64,000 nt of DNA. Origin: Gonapodya prolifera JEL478. Its lineage: Eukaryota; Monoblepharomycota; Monoblepharidomycetes; Monoblepharidales; Gonapodyaceae. Shown here piece by piece: positions 1-13,553 of the stretch (its first letter is position 1; every line of letters starts with the position of its first letter). A model generated the notes under the pieces. That model was not told where the DNA came from. It saw nothing but the letters and a program-made list of their open reading frames with translations, and made no database searches. The translations under genes and the position numbers were made by a program. The stretch is taken from assembly GCA_001574975.1 (NCBI GenBank), contig KQ965763.1:184765-248764 (forward strand), given 5' to 3'.

Positions 1-1697
1 TCGCGTTTGGCGCGGCGTTCACGTGGCCCGTGACGGTGCTGATGTACATTCTGTACCCGCTCGTGTGGCCGATTGGGAGGTTGCTGGATTGGGTGATTGG
101 GGAGAATGAGCAGACGAGTTATGAGAGGAAGGAGCTGAAGGCGCTGGTGGGGCTGCATGGGACGGGACAGTTGGGGGATTTGAGGACGGACGAGGTGGGT
201 TTGAAAATCAGGGGGGCGGGGGGGAGGGAGGACGGGTTCTTGAAGTCGTTTGGGGGGGCGAAGGCGGAGAGGGCCATGGGTGTGTGGTTCTCCGAGTCGT
301 CCCCGTTAACCTCACCACTCCTTATGCCATTCCCACCCAGATCACCGTCATCTCCGGCGCACTCGACCTTGCCCACAAAACCGTCCGCAAAATCATGACG
401 CCCTTTTCCGCCGTCTACGCCCTTTCCTACGACGCTATCCTCGACGCCCAAACTCTGCGCGAGATCAAGTCCCGCGGGTACTCCCGGATCCCCGTGTACC
501 GCGGCACGCGGGACAACATCGTAGGCTTGCTGCTCGTAAAACAGCTGGTTGACTACGACCCGCACGAGGCCAAGACTGTCGGGGAACAAAGACTGTTTTC
601 GATCCCCTATGTGGACGCAGGGACGGACGTGTTTGATATGATGAATGCGTTTCAAGAGGGAAGGAGTCATTTGGCGGTTGTTATGGAGAGCGCTGACGAG
701 GGTGGGGAGAACGGGGACGCGGAAGGGAAGAAGGAGCAGGAGGAGGCGGACGACCTGCTGGCGTCTACTCGATCGGCGCCGGCCAACCTTTCAGCCGGGG
801 CTAAGCCCCCCGCGACCGAAAACGGCGAGACTTCCGCACACGTCGAAACCGCCGGCGCCGCCAAACCCACCCGCGCCCCTGCCCGGATCGTGCCGGCCGC
901 CAAGGGCACGTTTAAGTCCGTCGGACCCAAGGACGCCCCCACCTCCGCCATTGCACCGACACACACGATTGTCCTGGACCCCAACTCGCAGTACAAGCCG
1001 CGCCGCGTGGTGGGGATCGTGACGCTGGAAGATGTGGTGGAGGAGCTTATTGGGGAGGAGATCGTGGATGAGACGGATGTGTTTTTGGATGTGGCGACGG
1101 GGGAGAAAGTTACGAGGTGTGTTTGCTTTGATTGGTTCTGTTGGGGAGGGCGTGGTGCTAACAGCCGCGTGTTGTTTGGTTCATTGTAGGAAACCCTGGA
1201 ACACGCTCAAATCCGTCATCGGGATCCTCTCCCCGCACCTCCTCGCGAACCCCAAAGCCGCCGCAGCGGCCAACGGAGCCGCGCTCGAGCACCACCCCGG
1301 AGGCGCCGCCGCCGATGCGGGGTCTACCGAGGGTCCCGTCGTCCCCACCGCGCAGAAAGTGGTCGTCTCCGCCACAGCCCAGGGCGGCCTTCGCTCGGCT
1401 GCGTGGACGGGCGCCGGTGTCAAAGTGCTCGCGACGGAGGAGGCGCAGAAGAACGCCAAGAAGTTGGGCCATGACGCGCATATTGTGGCCGCGGCGGCGG
1501 TGTTGGATACGCGGCACCCGCACTTGCAGGCGCACGTTGGGCATCCGGCGGCGGTTATTGCGCAGAGGCCCAAGACTTCACCGGATGTGTTAGGTGGGAG
1601 GGTCTTGGACCAGGATGTAAACGTTGTGGAGGCGGGGTCGAGTGAGAGGTTGTTGGGGGATGAGGTTGCGGCGCCCAAGGGGGTGGAGAAGAAGTAG
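1..1697 (+). CDS. CNNM/Mam3-family (DUF21-CBS) transporter, 5' partial
   Basis: C-terminal part of a CNNM/Mam3/CorC-type membrane protein, a family linked to magnesium and other divalent-metal homeostasis at the plasma or vacuolar membrane. The first visible exon runs off the window and ends DUF21: a hydrophobic segment (VTVLMYILYPLVWP) followed by GENEQTSYERKELKALVGLH. The CBS pair follows: TVRKIMTPFSAVYALSYDAI, SRIPVYRG, IVGLLLVKQLVDYDP, and later RVVGIVTLEDVVEELIGEEI. An acidic, Ala/Pro-rich insert of about 100 residues lies between the CBS motifs, as in fungal homologues, and a low-complexity tail follows. Exons are <1..194, 341..1116 and 1190..1697. Both introns have GT/AG ends and phases close (0 and 2), so the frame is intact to the TAG. 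Family assignment is firm; the transported ion cannot be told from sequence. Confidence 0.88.
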
Positions 1698-1834
1698 AAG
1701 GGTGGAATAATGGTTCGTGGGGTGTGAACGAGAAGGGTGACGTGCTGCCAGAGACTTGTTTTGCTTGCAGCGGGTCCAACTAGTAATTAGATAAGCCATA
1801 ATAGACTTGGATTCCATCGACCCCACACAAATCA

Positions 1835-4800
1835 ATGATACCCTTCCAAGCCCTTCCCTGCGACCTCTGCTCCTACGTACGGACATCCCTACCCTCGAGC
1901 CTCGTCAAGACCGTCCTCGCAGGGCGGTTTCTGCGGCAAGATCCGAGCGATGGGAGGCGAGAGTTAGTGCTTGTGAAGGTTCGCTTCGTTGGGTCGTTTG
2001 CGGGCTCGTATGGGGTGTTCAACAGTAGTTCATGGAATGGGTTGATTTAGGATTCGGCGCTGGAACTTCTGGAGGTGGACGAGCGTGGGAGTTCGAGGTC
2101 GTTGTGTTCGAGACATGTTTTTGGAACGATCAAGGACGCGTGCTGCCTTCCTATTGGGTCAGGTACGTCTTGTTTCTTCCAGCTAGCTGTTGTTGTCTCT
2201 CTGCGCTGACAGTGCGGCCCCAGATGTGTACCAGTACCCCAAGTGGACGTTTGGTCGTGACGTAATCGGATGCACGAGCGATTCGGGGAGTTGACGATCG
2301 TCGCGGCGGTGCCTTTGTCGTTTGGTGATGAGAGAGACATTGGGATCGCGTATGAGAGACCGAACGCGCGGTTCGTGGTTTTGAAAGAGGTACAGTCATT
2401 TGACAAATTGTCTCAGGGGGAGTCTGGAACCCGCCGCTCACGACAGTTTCGGGTGAAAGATTGTGGTATCGACGACGGGAACTGATTACTGGGACGTTGG
2501 AGCTTTCGTCCGTGCGGAACCACTGTGAGTCGAGTCCTTGCAATGTCAAACACTCCACCAAATCGGCACTTCAAGGGGTCGAGCGATTTCTGTTATGGCC
2601 CGGCAAGATACTGGTATAATTTTTCCCCTGTGGAACGTGGACTTCACTGATCCCATGTCGTCCCTCGAAGGGATTAGATAGTATGGCACTCCACGTTCGT
2701 TCAGCATCCAGAGGATATGGGTGATCTCATTTGTCAGGCCAATGTGGTGTGCAAGTGGGTACAATTTTCAGAGTGCACAGCTTGCGAGGATTCTTCACAA
2801 GGCACAACGTGTAGGCATTCGCGGTTCTACCTATCGCTGAGATCGGTAGACGGGAAACGCGTCTACGATGGTGCTCGACAGATTGTGGCTGATATTGACA
2901 TTGGTCCAGGTAGGTTAATTTCACGAGTTACCGCGATGTGACGTGCAGATTTCACATTCAGACAACAGCCGACGGTCCCCTTCCACTTCACTTGCTTACG
3001 GTTCCCGGTCGCACGGGCACTTTTATGATCATCACAGTGAGCGCTTAACCCGTGGATTACCTATAGTGTCTCCGCATGACCTTGCCTGTGCTGCTTACTC
3101 CAACAGGAATGGGAGATCATTGGGTTTCAGCTCAGGACACTTTGAACGGCCGAACCCGCGGGACAATTATTGTGCTACCTCTAGCTCCCACGGCAAGTGA
3201 CAGTGAGTATCTGACTTCTGTATTCAATCAGAGTTCATCTTTTGTGATGACCTCACGCACTCTTTCATTCGCAGCGGTCCTTGTCAATGCCGTCACACCG
3301 CCTTCGTACTCTGCCGCGCTACCCTACTTTTATATGGTGACAGAGGCGGGACTCCTGTACCGTGCCGAAGTGCAATCCGCTCGTTCCATTGAGTTTCAGC
3401 AACTGGGGAGAAGACCTTTCCCGGCTTCTCATATGGCCGCTTTATACGGTTCCATCAAAAAATCAGGGCGCCGTCGATGCGGATGTGCTTTATCTTGGCA
3501 GGGAGACCACGGATGGCGAGCTGTTGCAGGTGCGCTTACTTGATCCATCCATTTTCAAACAGCAGATATCAACGAGGAAAAAAAATGCATTAGATATCCC
3601 CTACCAGTTCTCAGCCTACAAAACTACGTGGATTCAATAACCTTGTTCCAATTCACGATGTGTGTACGGTTCCATGACCGGGTTGTTCAGGTGCTCTTTA
3701 TACCGCCTCTGGAGCGGCGCCAAATGGGGCTATCAGAGACGTTCGATATGGCGTGTCTGTGAGCGTTGTATCGTATACGGCAGCTGATTACTTTTCAGGG
3801 TAAAGTTCTCATTCATAATTATATCTGACACTGAATTTTTAATTCATTTTTTTTTCTGTCACACAGCTGTAATGGCATTTGGAGTGCCAAGCTATTGCCT
3901 CTCGACGAATGTCACTCACTTATTATCTATTCATTCGCTCAGGAAACCAAGGTCATGCATATGTCGGGTTCGTCGTTCTCTTGCGTGCACAAATGATCCC
4001 GGGAACAAAACTTACTGTAATCTCTCCATCAGCGGAAGGTGAAATTGAGGATATTACAGACGAAAGTAACCTTGACTCCGAGACACAAACTCTCTGCGCG
4101 GGCTCTTTGGACACGTTTCCGGGATGGTTGTTTCAGGTTCACAGCGAAAGCATCGTTGCTGGTTTCCAATCGTCGAATCAAATGCACATACTCTCCGCTT
4201 CGGTCTCACGTAAGACCAGACATTACGTTTCCTTGACGAAGGTAGTGCATTAATTAGGGGTGACGTGACCTTTGGGAGACTCCTCCGACATGCTACAACC
4301 CGATCATGGTCTCTTTGGGGCAGCATCGTTTGCCGGTAGTGTCTTTATATTGTCCCGAGGCTCAATTTTGTATATAGTTGCAGCCAAACGCGATAAAGAG
4401 TGAGTTTTTGTTCATATGTCACTAAACCACAGCCACCAGGTCAGTTCCGAAGTTCGAGTTTATTACAAAAATTCAGATGGACTCTGACGTGATGAAATAA
4501 TCACATCTTCAATCTTTTAGTCAAAGCGTACGCTACTTGTGCCTCGTCGGTACATATTTGCCTTCGATGGAAGTTTTCGTTCTGGAAGGCGAAAGCATCA
4601 CTCACCGAACATCCGCAAGTGAGCTTATTTCTGTGATGCGAAAGTCGACCTTTGGCGAAATTCTTGTCTGATCGGCTAGCTTTGGAATTCGGGTCACAAT
4701 CCGCGAGCGTGCCGGACTCAACGTTCATGATGACCTCACCATTAGGTAACTTCCTTATTGTTGGTCTTCAAAACGGCACGATAGTTTCGTATGAGGGGAA

Positions 4801-6766
4801 ATGGGATTCAGGTACGTCGATCTGCTCGGGTAAGATGAATTTGATCTGTAACTCATCCACACCTTCAGCGTCGCTTACCTTGTCTGCTCCTAAAACGTGC
4901 AATCTGGGATCGTTCCCCGTCCACCTTACCCCAATACTCGGTCAAAAGCCTTTGTCAGCTCTTTTGGCTTTGACCAATCGCCCTTGGAGAATTTCCGTAT
5001 GCAAAACTGGTTTGAGAATTGAAAGTGTGCTTTTTGAGCAGGTTTATGCAACATGTCGCTTTTTCGAAGTGTTTTACTGGCATCCAAAGGTGAAGTGTAT
5101 GGGACCTTCGCCCTGCAGGTTTATGAAGCGTGTTCTTTCGCATTCCCAGGAACTCCGAAATATGGAGTCACTAAGACCCATTTCCACATCGCATCACTTG
5201 AGCAACCACGTTGCTTTGGCATTCGTTCTATTGGTGTAACTGAGGTTTGATCAAGTCTATCGTTACTATCTCGCGTACTCTTCCTTTATTCATTGTTTTT
5301 TTTTCGATCTCCACTCGACAGACCCCTCGCCGTTTAGTCAGGGACTCAGTTACGGGTAGACTCATCGTTGGATACACTTTTCGCGGTGGGTCGGGATCTA
5401 CCTCTTATTCTGAGCTTCGGGTGATAGAACCTTCAAGGTAGAAGTGATTCTGTGGACTGAAGGAGACTTTGGTTCACCTGAGCACTTTTGTGGCAGCGGG
5501 CGGCAAATTCTTCGTGATACACTCCTACCAGGCGAGGTCATCCAATCACTCACTCTCTGGCACATCCCACCAAGTACCAAACCGAAGCGCTACATTGTTG
5601 CCGGCACTTGGGGACATTCACAAGATTCTAAGACGCCAGGAGCTTCGCTAGGTGGACGAGCTCTTGTCTGGAACCTAAAATATGCAGCTTGAGGCGACCC
5701 TGACCCGATGACGAAGGAAACAGCGAAGGAAAGTTCATTGAAGTTGCGCAAACATGGAGAATATCTGATGAGGGGACCAGTCACTGGGTTAGCTCCTTAC
5801 AATGGAAGGTGTGTGATTTCTGTGTTCTTCCTTCACCCAGTCTAATACACCTCCCGAATAGCTATTTGCTGGCTGCAGCGGCCGTTACTTACACGCAATC
5901 AAAATTGATGCTAGCAGTCGCTCGTGAGTTTGCTATCCATCGTTCCCGCTAACTGCTTTGAAGATGGAACATTTCTTCCAGCCTCATATCTCCCTCTTCA
6001 TGCCAACTGCGATGGCCAATCTCAGCCTTGAATACCAGTGATGGCAGTCCGAACATTCTAGTCGATAGTGCAAGGGACTCCGCTTCGGTTTACAAGTATG
6101 ATCAAGAAACGAAGAAGTTCGAGTTCGTCGGCAGGTGAGGTAATGTGTTATTCTGGCGGCAAAGTCGTAATCCTCTTACACCTTTTCCCGGTCATGTAGC
6201 GATCGCACATCTCGTCCCACCTCATGTCTTTTGCGTCTCTCTAAGGGTCTTATGGTGTCATGCGACCGTGCCGGAGGGGTATCGATATTTTCGTCGAATG
6301 TTCCCCAACATGGACTTGAAAGAACGCTCAAAACACACATGAGCTTCTATCTCGGAGAAACTCCTACATCCATCGCAAAGATTAAACCAGGAATGGATGG
6401 TTCATTTGGAAGAGATGAGATGTTACAAGATGATCAGGTTCTTGGTCGTTGGACTGCAGATAATTCGAGGAAAAGAGCAAAACGCGGTCTTGTATCAGTG
6501 CTGAAGCTGCGACGGAGCCTCCGTATGTGCAGGGACGTCCGCCAACCGTGGTGATGGCCACCGTCTCGGGGTCTCTCATCCAACTTGTTCCACTGACGGC
6601 AATTGCTTACAACAAGCTCGCCATCCTTGTGTCGTGCCTCTCAACATTCCCTGCAACGAGGCCCCTTCTTGGCGGCGATGTTTTGGACTTTCGGGGTAGG
6701 GCGTCCTGTGGAGATGGCTGTGTTGTGGACGGCGGTGTCCTGAATGAGTGGTGGGGACTGCTGTAA
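1835..6766 (+). CDS. CPSF_A/MMS1-N family beta-propeller protein (CPSF1/SF3B3/DDB1 type), many exons, apparently broken
   Basis: A divergent member of the triple-beta-propeller family that includes CPSF160, SF3b130/Rse1 and DDB1, which act in mRNA 3'-end formation, splicing or ubiquitin ligase scaffolding. Family blocks occur in order on one strand: RRELVLVK spliced to DSALELLEVDERG (intron 1979..2050, exon 2051..2162), FGTIKDARCLPIG, TSDSG/ELTIV, LLTVPGRTGTFMIIT (about 3000), VLYLGRETTDGELLQ (about 3490), FLIVGLQNGTIVSYEGKW (about 4750), TPRRLVRDSVTGRLIVGYT (about 5320), PGEVIQSLTLW and KRYIVAGTWG (about 5530-5610), MRGPVTGLAPYNG (about 5770), NILVDSARDSASVYKYDQ (about 6050), GLMVSCDRAGGVSIF (about 6250), YLGETPTSIAKIKPG and VVDGGVLNEW at the end. 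Exon edges in between are approximate. Two breaks cannot be explained by introns: the frame changes inside TSDSG|ELTIV (about 2284), and an in-frame TGA lies near 5690. It may be a decaying copy. I cannot say which subfamily it belongs to. Confidence 0.68.
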
Positions 6767-7150
6767 CACGAGAAGAGTGTTGTTTTGGAAAGTGCGAACT
6801 CTGCATTTAGCGCGAGGAAGCGTTTTGGTAATGAGAAATTTGATGATACCATAACAGAGGCCTGGATTAGCATGACAGTGATATTGTTGGCAGATGTTTG
6901 CCATGTATGAATAGTTTTCGATGGATATTCCCCCACAGATCTGTTTGGTCGAAGGCGGTAGAACTTCGCATTTGTTGACCATCCGGATCTCATAAGTCCG
7001 GTGCATCTCGAGATTGAGAGTTCAATTCAATGAATTCTATATCAAGAATCTTGCGCGCCCGTGACAATGCCTCGCTTAAGTTCACGGTTCATCAATCCAC
7101 CGTTTTAACGGAGCAGAATCATCCCCAGTTCCAGTCGTCTTCTTGCACCC
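6767..7150. other. Intergenic stretch
   Basis: Between the CPSF_A-type gene and the hydrolase. It probably holds the 3' end of one and the promoter or first exon of the other. An ATG at 7030 opens a short frame (MNSISRILRARDNAS) that could be a 5' exon of the hydrolase, but I see no firm splice partner. Nothing else recognised. Confidence 0.4.
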
Positions 7151-8082
7151 ATGGCTGCGAACATGTGGGGAAATACCATCGAATCGACCATCGAGCGTTG
7201 TGGGGAACGGGTCGAAATTCTTTCCTTTGCAAGGCGAGGATTCGATGAAAACAGAGTTTTGGCGCCTGGAACGTGGAAAATGGGCTGGGAAGATGCCACA
7301 GAGCTTCTTCAGAAAGTCACTGCTGAACGAAAAGCGGTCGTGAGCGGAAAAAAGGGAAAGAAAGTGATGCTATTCCGCGATAATGCTGATTTTGTTGTTA
7401 CAGCTCATTGCATGGTCTTTGGGCTCTTTCATAGCACTGGGACTTGCTGCGACGCAATCATCTCGCATTGCTTCCATTATTCTCGTCGAGCCGGGTGAGT
7501 TACTCCTCTTACATAATCCGGCCGGTCTTGGAAAGTTGTTTGATGACAATCTTCGGCCATACCACAGCGTACAACATCTCTTCGTATCTGGGACCCGGTC
7601 TATTCCCCATGTTGCGAGGCGTGCTATCTAGCACCATTCTCGGTGGACTTCCCGGTCTCCAGTCATGGGGTGCGACGTCGTTTCTTCGTTGGGCCTTTGC
7701 CTCCCAAACACCACTCGCAACCACGTCCACGGAAGCGTCGGACAAATGCCATGCCCCAGACAGCTTTGATGCACTTACGGGCGCCGAACAAGCGGCAATG
7801 CTGGCAAATGCCCTCGCTATTCAAGGAGAACTGCGCAACGGCACCTGAGAGGGGGATCTTCCTCCGTCATCTCTGCGTGCTATATCATGCAGCGTTACCA
7901 TTCTATAAGGGTCTCATACTGTAGACGCGCTACAAGGAAACGCTGCAAGGGTTGCAGAGCTACTGAAGGAGGCTGGAATACAGGTCACACTGAGGAAAGT
8001 TAACGGGTGCAATCATTTGATGCCCCTCCAAAGAGTTGGGTCAGAAACTATTGTTGATGAAATTTATAAAGCTGTGTCTTGA
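7151..8082 (+). pseudogene. Alpha/beta-hydrolase-fold protein with two in-frame stops
   Basis: Alpha/beta hydrolase. Exons 7151..7339, 7404..7494 and 7568..8082 join in phase. Visible parts: strand and loop MAANMWGN, VEILSFARRGFDENRVLAPG, the nucleophile elbow LIAWSLGSFIALGLA (Ser in A-W-S-L-G, a variant of G-x-S-x-G), IASIILVEP, a lid-like helical region around LGGLPGLQSWGATSFLRW, and the C-terminal catalytic His segment VNGCNHLMPLQ near the end. The third exon stays in one frame throughout but contains a TGA near 7846 and a TAA near 7909. No GT donor exists in the stretch before the first stop, so an intron does not rescue it. Most likely a recently disabled gene, unless these are sequence errors. 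The start is uncertain and an upstream exon may exist. Substrate cannot be inferred. Confidence 0.6.
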
Positions 8083-8127
8083 GTTTATGTGGAGCTTATC
8101 GGGGGGTGAACTTGACCATAAAATCGC

Positions 8128-8820
8128 ACCATTAGTCCTCCTCACTCGCTCACCGACATCCCCCTCGAAGAGCTTTCCCAAATTGCTCAGTATCTGCATA
8201 ATCGAGAGCTGGTGTGATTGTCTCGCACCTGCACTGCCCTGCGCGTCGTCGTTACCTTCGCGACCTGCCGGAAGCACTTGAAACTTGGGAATACCCGCGG
8301 CGTGAGCCTCACCGATAGAAAATTGCGGTCTGTCCTCAAATGTGCCAAACGGCCAGCAGGATTTACCCTCATGCCTGCTCCTTTGACTTCGATCGCGGAA
8401 TATGAACCACCAGTGATTCAAGGAGTGACGACCGCCACGGTCGACCAGAGCCTGTCTGTCACTACCACCATGGCTATTAGATTCCTGATGTACCCAAATA
8501 TCAGATGGATTTCTCTCATAGGATGTATGAACGTGTCTCTTGTTGATTTCATCGCCAAAGTTGACAAGTTGTGCTGGCGACTCGCTAGGCAAGTGACTTT
8601 CTGTCGAGTTAGGGGCGAAGTTTTGGAATATCTGGATCTACAAGGGACAGCCGGCTCTGGACGAAAAGGTTTTGTGTCCAACTTTGAAAAGCTCGCCAAA
8701 GATTTCCTCCTTTCCAGCAGCTTCCAGTTTCTCGGGCCCCGTGTCTGTGAATACTGCTCGGAACATGTTGCAAGCCCGTCAGTCACGAGCAATGGTTACA
8801 GCGAAATGTTCCCAGTGTGA
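8128..8820 (+). pseudogene. F-box-like protein with cysteine-rich tail, probably broken
   Basis: The first 90 bases read as an F-box: LTDIPLEELSQIAQYLHN, then REL, then SRTCTALR. F-box proteins bring substrates to SCF ubiquitin ligases. An in-frame TGA splits the F-box at about 8210. It could be read through or sit in an intron starting GTGTGA, but the residues after it (LSRTCTALR) still fit the F-box consensus. The middle has FLMYPNIRWISLIGCMN and VDFIAKVDKLCW. Further on RVCEYC, and in other frames CSQC and CQWC...CQKCREDDFYYP (to about 8990), suggest a zinc-binding C-terminus split by introns or frameshifts. A second gene of the same type lies at 11173. Limits are approximate. Confidence 0.42.
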
Positions 8821-9285
8821 ATCCAGTAACAAACCCAGACATTGCAGCAAATGACATTTGTTCATTCCTACAGACCTTCCGGATGAAACAAAGTACAGTG
8901 GACCAAACAGCCTCAGAAGATGTGCCAGTGGTGCGTCATTGCGTGAAATGTATGCCAGAAGTGTAGGGAGGACGACTTCTATTATCCCTCCACCGAACGG
9001 GTTCTTCAATCAGGTCCTGACGAAGGTAATAAGATATTCTTCTGCGCTCAACCAGGCTCGACTTTGCTAAACTCCATTTGTCAGCAGAAAGTGACTTGGA
9101 CCGTCCCAACATTCGTTTTTAGTTTCATATTTCTGTAGCTATTGGATGGTATATCGAACGGATTATCGCTAAGCATCGCTTACCCCATTGAAGAAATCAA
9201 AAGGGGAATGCTGGTGGGTTCAAGCGGAACCCTGCACGTGCCAAAAGAGTTGTATCGCGCGGACGACCAGAACCTCGCAGCCAGG

Positions 9286-10406
<1,121 letters not shown>

Positions 10407-11172
10407 GACCTATTGGATTGGGTGTGGGGGTAGGATTTGTTGGTGAGCTTGATAGAGGTTGAGGGGGTGGTTGGGTTCGAATAGGTTTGGTGGGGACGCG
10501 GATACGGGAGTTTCCATCGTTTAAAGCGAGACTGGGATGGAGTTGGACCGGACGGTCGCGAAAGGAAACACCCCCAGATGACGATTTTCTCAAAAATAAC
10601 CTTATCTACATTGTCCGACGATTGCGACCTGCTCTCGGGTGGGTCGTGGCTGGGGACATGTTGGAGACCTTCTGATGAAATGGGGTGCGGGTCTGCGTTG
10701 CTTGGACGGTGTTGGAGGGAGGGAATCGGGCATTTGGTGCGAGCAAACATTGACCATTTGTTTTCTTCCGGCCCCCCTCTCTTTCCATTGCGACGCCTTT
10801 TCCCTCGTACGAACAGTGGTGGACTACGCGTCTCGTTCAGTATTTTACCCGCCAGGTACTATCTGTCTTGTACGCCCGTGGTTCGGGGTGGAGAATATAT
10901 TGAGCGCACTTATACATTCACTTTGACCTGTTCGCGAATTCGATCTGTTCTCCCTTTGCGTTGAAACGGGATTGTCAATACTCGTCGCAGTTACTTATAT
11001 ATACCACTGTTCATTAACGACGACCTGCGCTAGAGTGGAGAGAATTCTTTCCTGCCGGGCTATTAGCAACTTAACACTAAAGGTATTCTTTCTGGTGTGT
11101 AGATCAATTACTTTTCATGTTATTGCCGCCCGCGGTGATTCCAAGTCCACCACTCCACGAAAACTAATCGTG
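10407..11172. other. Intergenic region
   Basis: 3' flank of RPS18 and upstream region of the next F-box gene. Only short unconserved open frames; no RNA gene or repeat seen. Confidence 0.5.
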
Positions 11173-12338
11173 ATGATTCAAGACAAAGACACGCGTCTCA
11201 CACCTATGCCGTCTCCCGAAACGCATCGTGACCTCCCGCTCCACCCTTCCCTGGACCCTTGCAGCGCGGCAGGGTCGGTCGATATTGGACCTCTCAATCA
11301 CCTACAAAACCTTCCCCCTGAGCTCCTTCACCTCATATTCTCATTCCTCGGCACAGATTCTCTTTTGGTTGCGCGAGAAACATGTCGCGTTGCCCGGACA
11401 ATCGTCAACGAGCGAAGGATATGGTCCCAACACAGATTCCGCCTCGAGCGCAACTACTGGTACTCCCAAATACTCACAAAGGTCGTGGAGCGGTCCATCA
11501 CTGTACTTCACCTGACCATCTTTGGTGGCGACGTCTCGGCATTCGCAACCAGTGTTGTGGCCATCAACTTGAAAGGAAACGACGGAGCGATAGCCGTCGG
11601 CCTCATCCTTCGCATCCTGGATGAGTTTGTCGCATTGCGGGGAGCGTCGTTCCAAGGCCGTCTTGGCGAGGGCGACGTTCCCGAGCTCCTTGAGACATGC
11701 ACCGAGGATCGCGTCAAACGCTGGGTCAGAGCTCTGAGCTTGCTGGACCTGTCGGACTCAAAAGAAGTGCAAGGACCCATGCGATCGGGCCTTTGTGCCG
11801 GAACCATACATCGAGGGTGGTCTGGTACACAGCGCACATAAGGAGCTTTCAGCGCTGCTTTGAAAAGATTTGTATCTGGAGGTCTTCCCCCGCTTGTGCG
11901 CCTCGTGTCACATCTAGCCCGTGCATTCTTGGAGCCGCAACGATCTGTGCATGTTCTGCGCGGACCCTCCCTCCAGTATGCCTTCAGTGCGGCAGTGACG
12001 TTGTGGACGCGTACGTCGTCAGGAATGCAGGCATCCGGTCCACAAGGTGCGCGAAATTGTGTCAGAGGCGCACCATGACTTGTATGCGCTGTAGAGCATA
12101 CAATGGGTGGACGGTGTGCAGTGTCGAGAACTGTCGTGCGCAGTGCTGCCCCACATGTTCGGAACCCTGTAGGGTGTGTGAAGCCCTCGCTTCGTATTGC
12201 AAGGAACATAAGCGCATTTACGGGTGCGGGGACCTATGCGGTCTAGGTCTGGCAGTGGCTAAGAAGACCTGTCCTGCGTGTAAGAGAGTGGTGTATTGTG
12301 AGCATTGCCACGAGAGGCAAGTCGTCGGAAGCTGGTGA
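11173..12338 (+). pseudogene. F-box protein with cysteine-rich zinc-binding C-terminus, frame-broken
   Basis: From the ATG at 11173 a clear F-box lies at about residues 40-80: LQNLPPELLHLIFSFLGTDS, then ETCRVARTIVNERRIW. An alpha-helical middle follows, with LILRILDEFVALRGASF. From about 11770 the coherent reading moves to another frame (AFVPEPYIEGGLVHSAHK, DLYLEVFPRLCASC, DLCMFC), and after about 11985 to a third (CLQCGSDVVDAY, MTCMRCRAYNGW, CPTCSEPCRVCEALASYC, CPACKRVVYCEHCHER). That tail is full of paired cysteines, typical of a zinc-binding module on fungal F-box proteins. No GT/AG pair explains the frame changes, and stop codons occur within the middle part, so I read it as a decaying gene. 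As an F-box protein it would act as an SCF substrate receptor. Confidence 0.55.
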
Positions 12339-13553
12339 TTGCGGTCTGTGGAAGAAGTTGCTTGCATCGAAGATACCTTTAAAATACTGTAATCTTGCTC
12401 AAATCGATCTTGAATGTGTTTCACAGTCATTACCGAACAGTTTGGGCCAGGACGTGTTTAGTTTGAAGCTTGAATGTGAAAAAAAACTCCAAGCCACCGT
12501 CATGCATGGGTACAGAAACAGCCGGCCGAACCGCACGGTGCCAGGTAACACAAATGCATCTGTTTCCTCTCCCTTTGTCGTCTCGGAGAAAGTCGTCAAG
12601 GCCGTGACACCCAGCATCCCATTCTGTTGCCCAGACGGTTGTGGAACCGCACGTCCCGCCCTGAAGCTTCAGCCTCTCATTTGCATTAGCATTTAATATC
12701 GTCTGATCTGAACCTGTGATGCGCTTGTCCCTGTGCCGAGGTCGTTTCACTGCCCTGATGCACAAAGCCAGCGGCATAAGCCGAACAAGGCCTGTGTTAT
12801 TTGCGGAGACTGCATCACCAACATGCCTCAATGTTGGACAAGCCTTTCACTGCCTGAGACCATCTCTCTCTGGCGTGTTTGTCGACCGGTCTCCTGTACC
12901 TTGGGGCGTATTTGTTGTTTGTTTGTGTTTGGCGAAAGGTTCTTCCTCATGCTGCAACCAGCCCTTATGACGTCCAAGGTGTTCACAGCGTCACCCGGAG
13001 TGCGATTTGAACTCTCATGTATCGGTTTGTATCGCGGCGGGTCGAATTACCTCAGTGGCGAGGTCGCCATTTTTCCGGGTAAACAGCGACGGAAGGCCCT
13101 CGGTATGCACCGCCGAGAAACAATTACGAGCGGCCAATACAAACTGATGCAACTCGATAAATGAAATTGAGAATGCTTCGCTGCCCGCTGTTTCGGCTGA
13201 ACCAGATATGGACCGCGGCTCGGGAAAAAAGCCTCGAATTGCCGCCGTCCTCGCCTCAGTCTCGGCGATTTACCGCGGCGAGATGCAAATATCCGTTCTC
13301 CTCCGCCGTACGGGTGCAGCAGAATCGTCGGAATTACGAGAGCATCGCCAAACAATATTCGTTATCGGTACTGTTAGGACTCCAGGCCCAGACCGCCCCT
13401 CCGACCTCAGGAACAGAACACAAGCCCTAAAACAAACAGCGGCGCAAAGCAAAATCAAGGATCGCGTGACCCGCTTCAGAGGCTTCCAGCGAACCTGCTT
13501 ATCTGCCAGCCATCGTCTCCTCGCCGCCTCTCTGCCGCGCTTGCCACCCCGCC
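12339..13553. other. Region without a firm gene; cysteine-rich fragment
   Basis: Around 12733-12900 a short frame contains NKACVICGDC, which resembles the zinc-binding tails of the two F-box genes and may be a relic of a third. No F-box, start or splice structure supports it. The rest, up to the first SnoaL-like gene, holds nothing recognisable. Confidence 0.3.

Noticed and set aside
2151-2561. Minus-strand open frame of 136 residues
   Set aside because: Lies opposite conserved CPSF_A exons and has no motif of its own.
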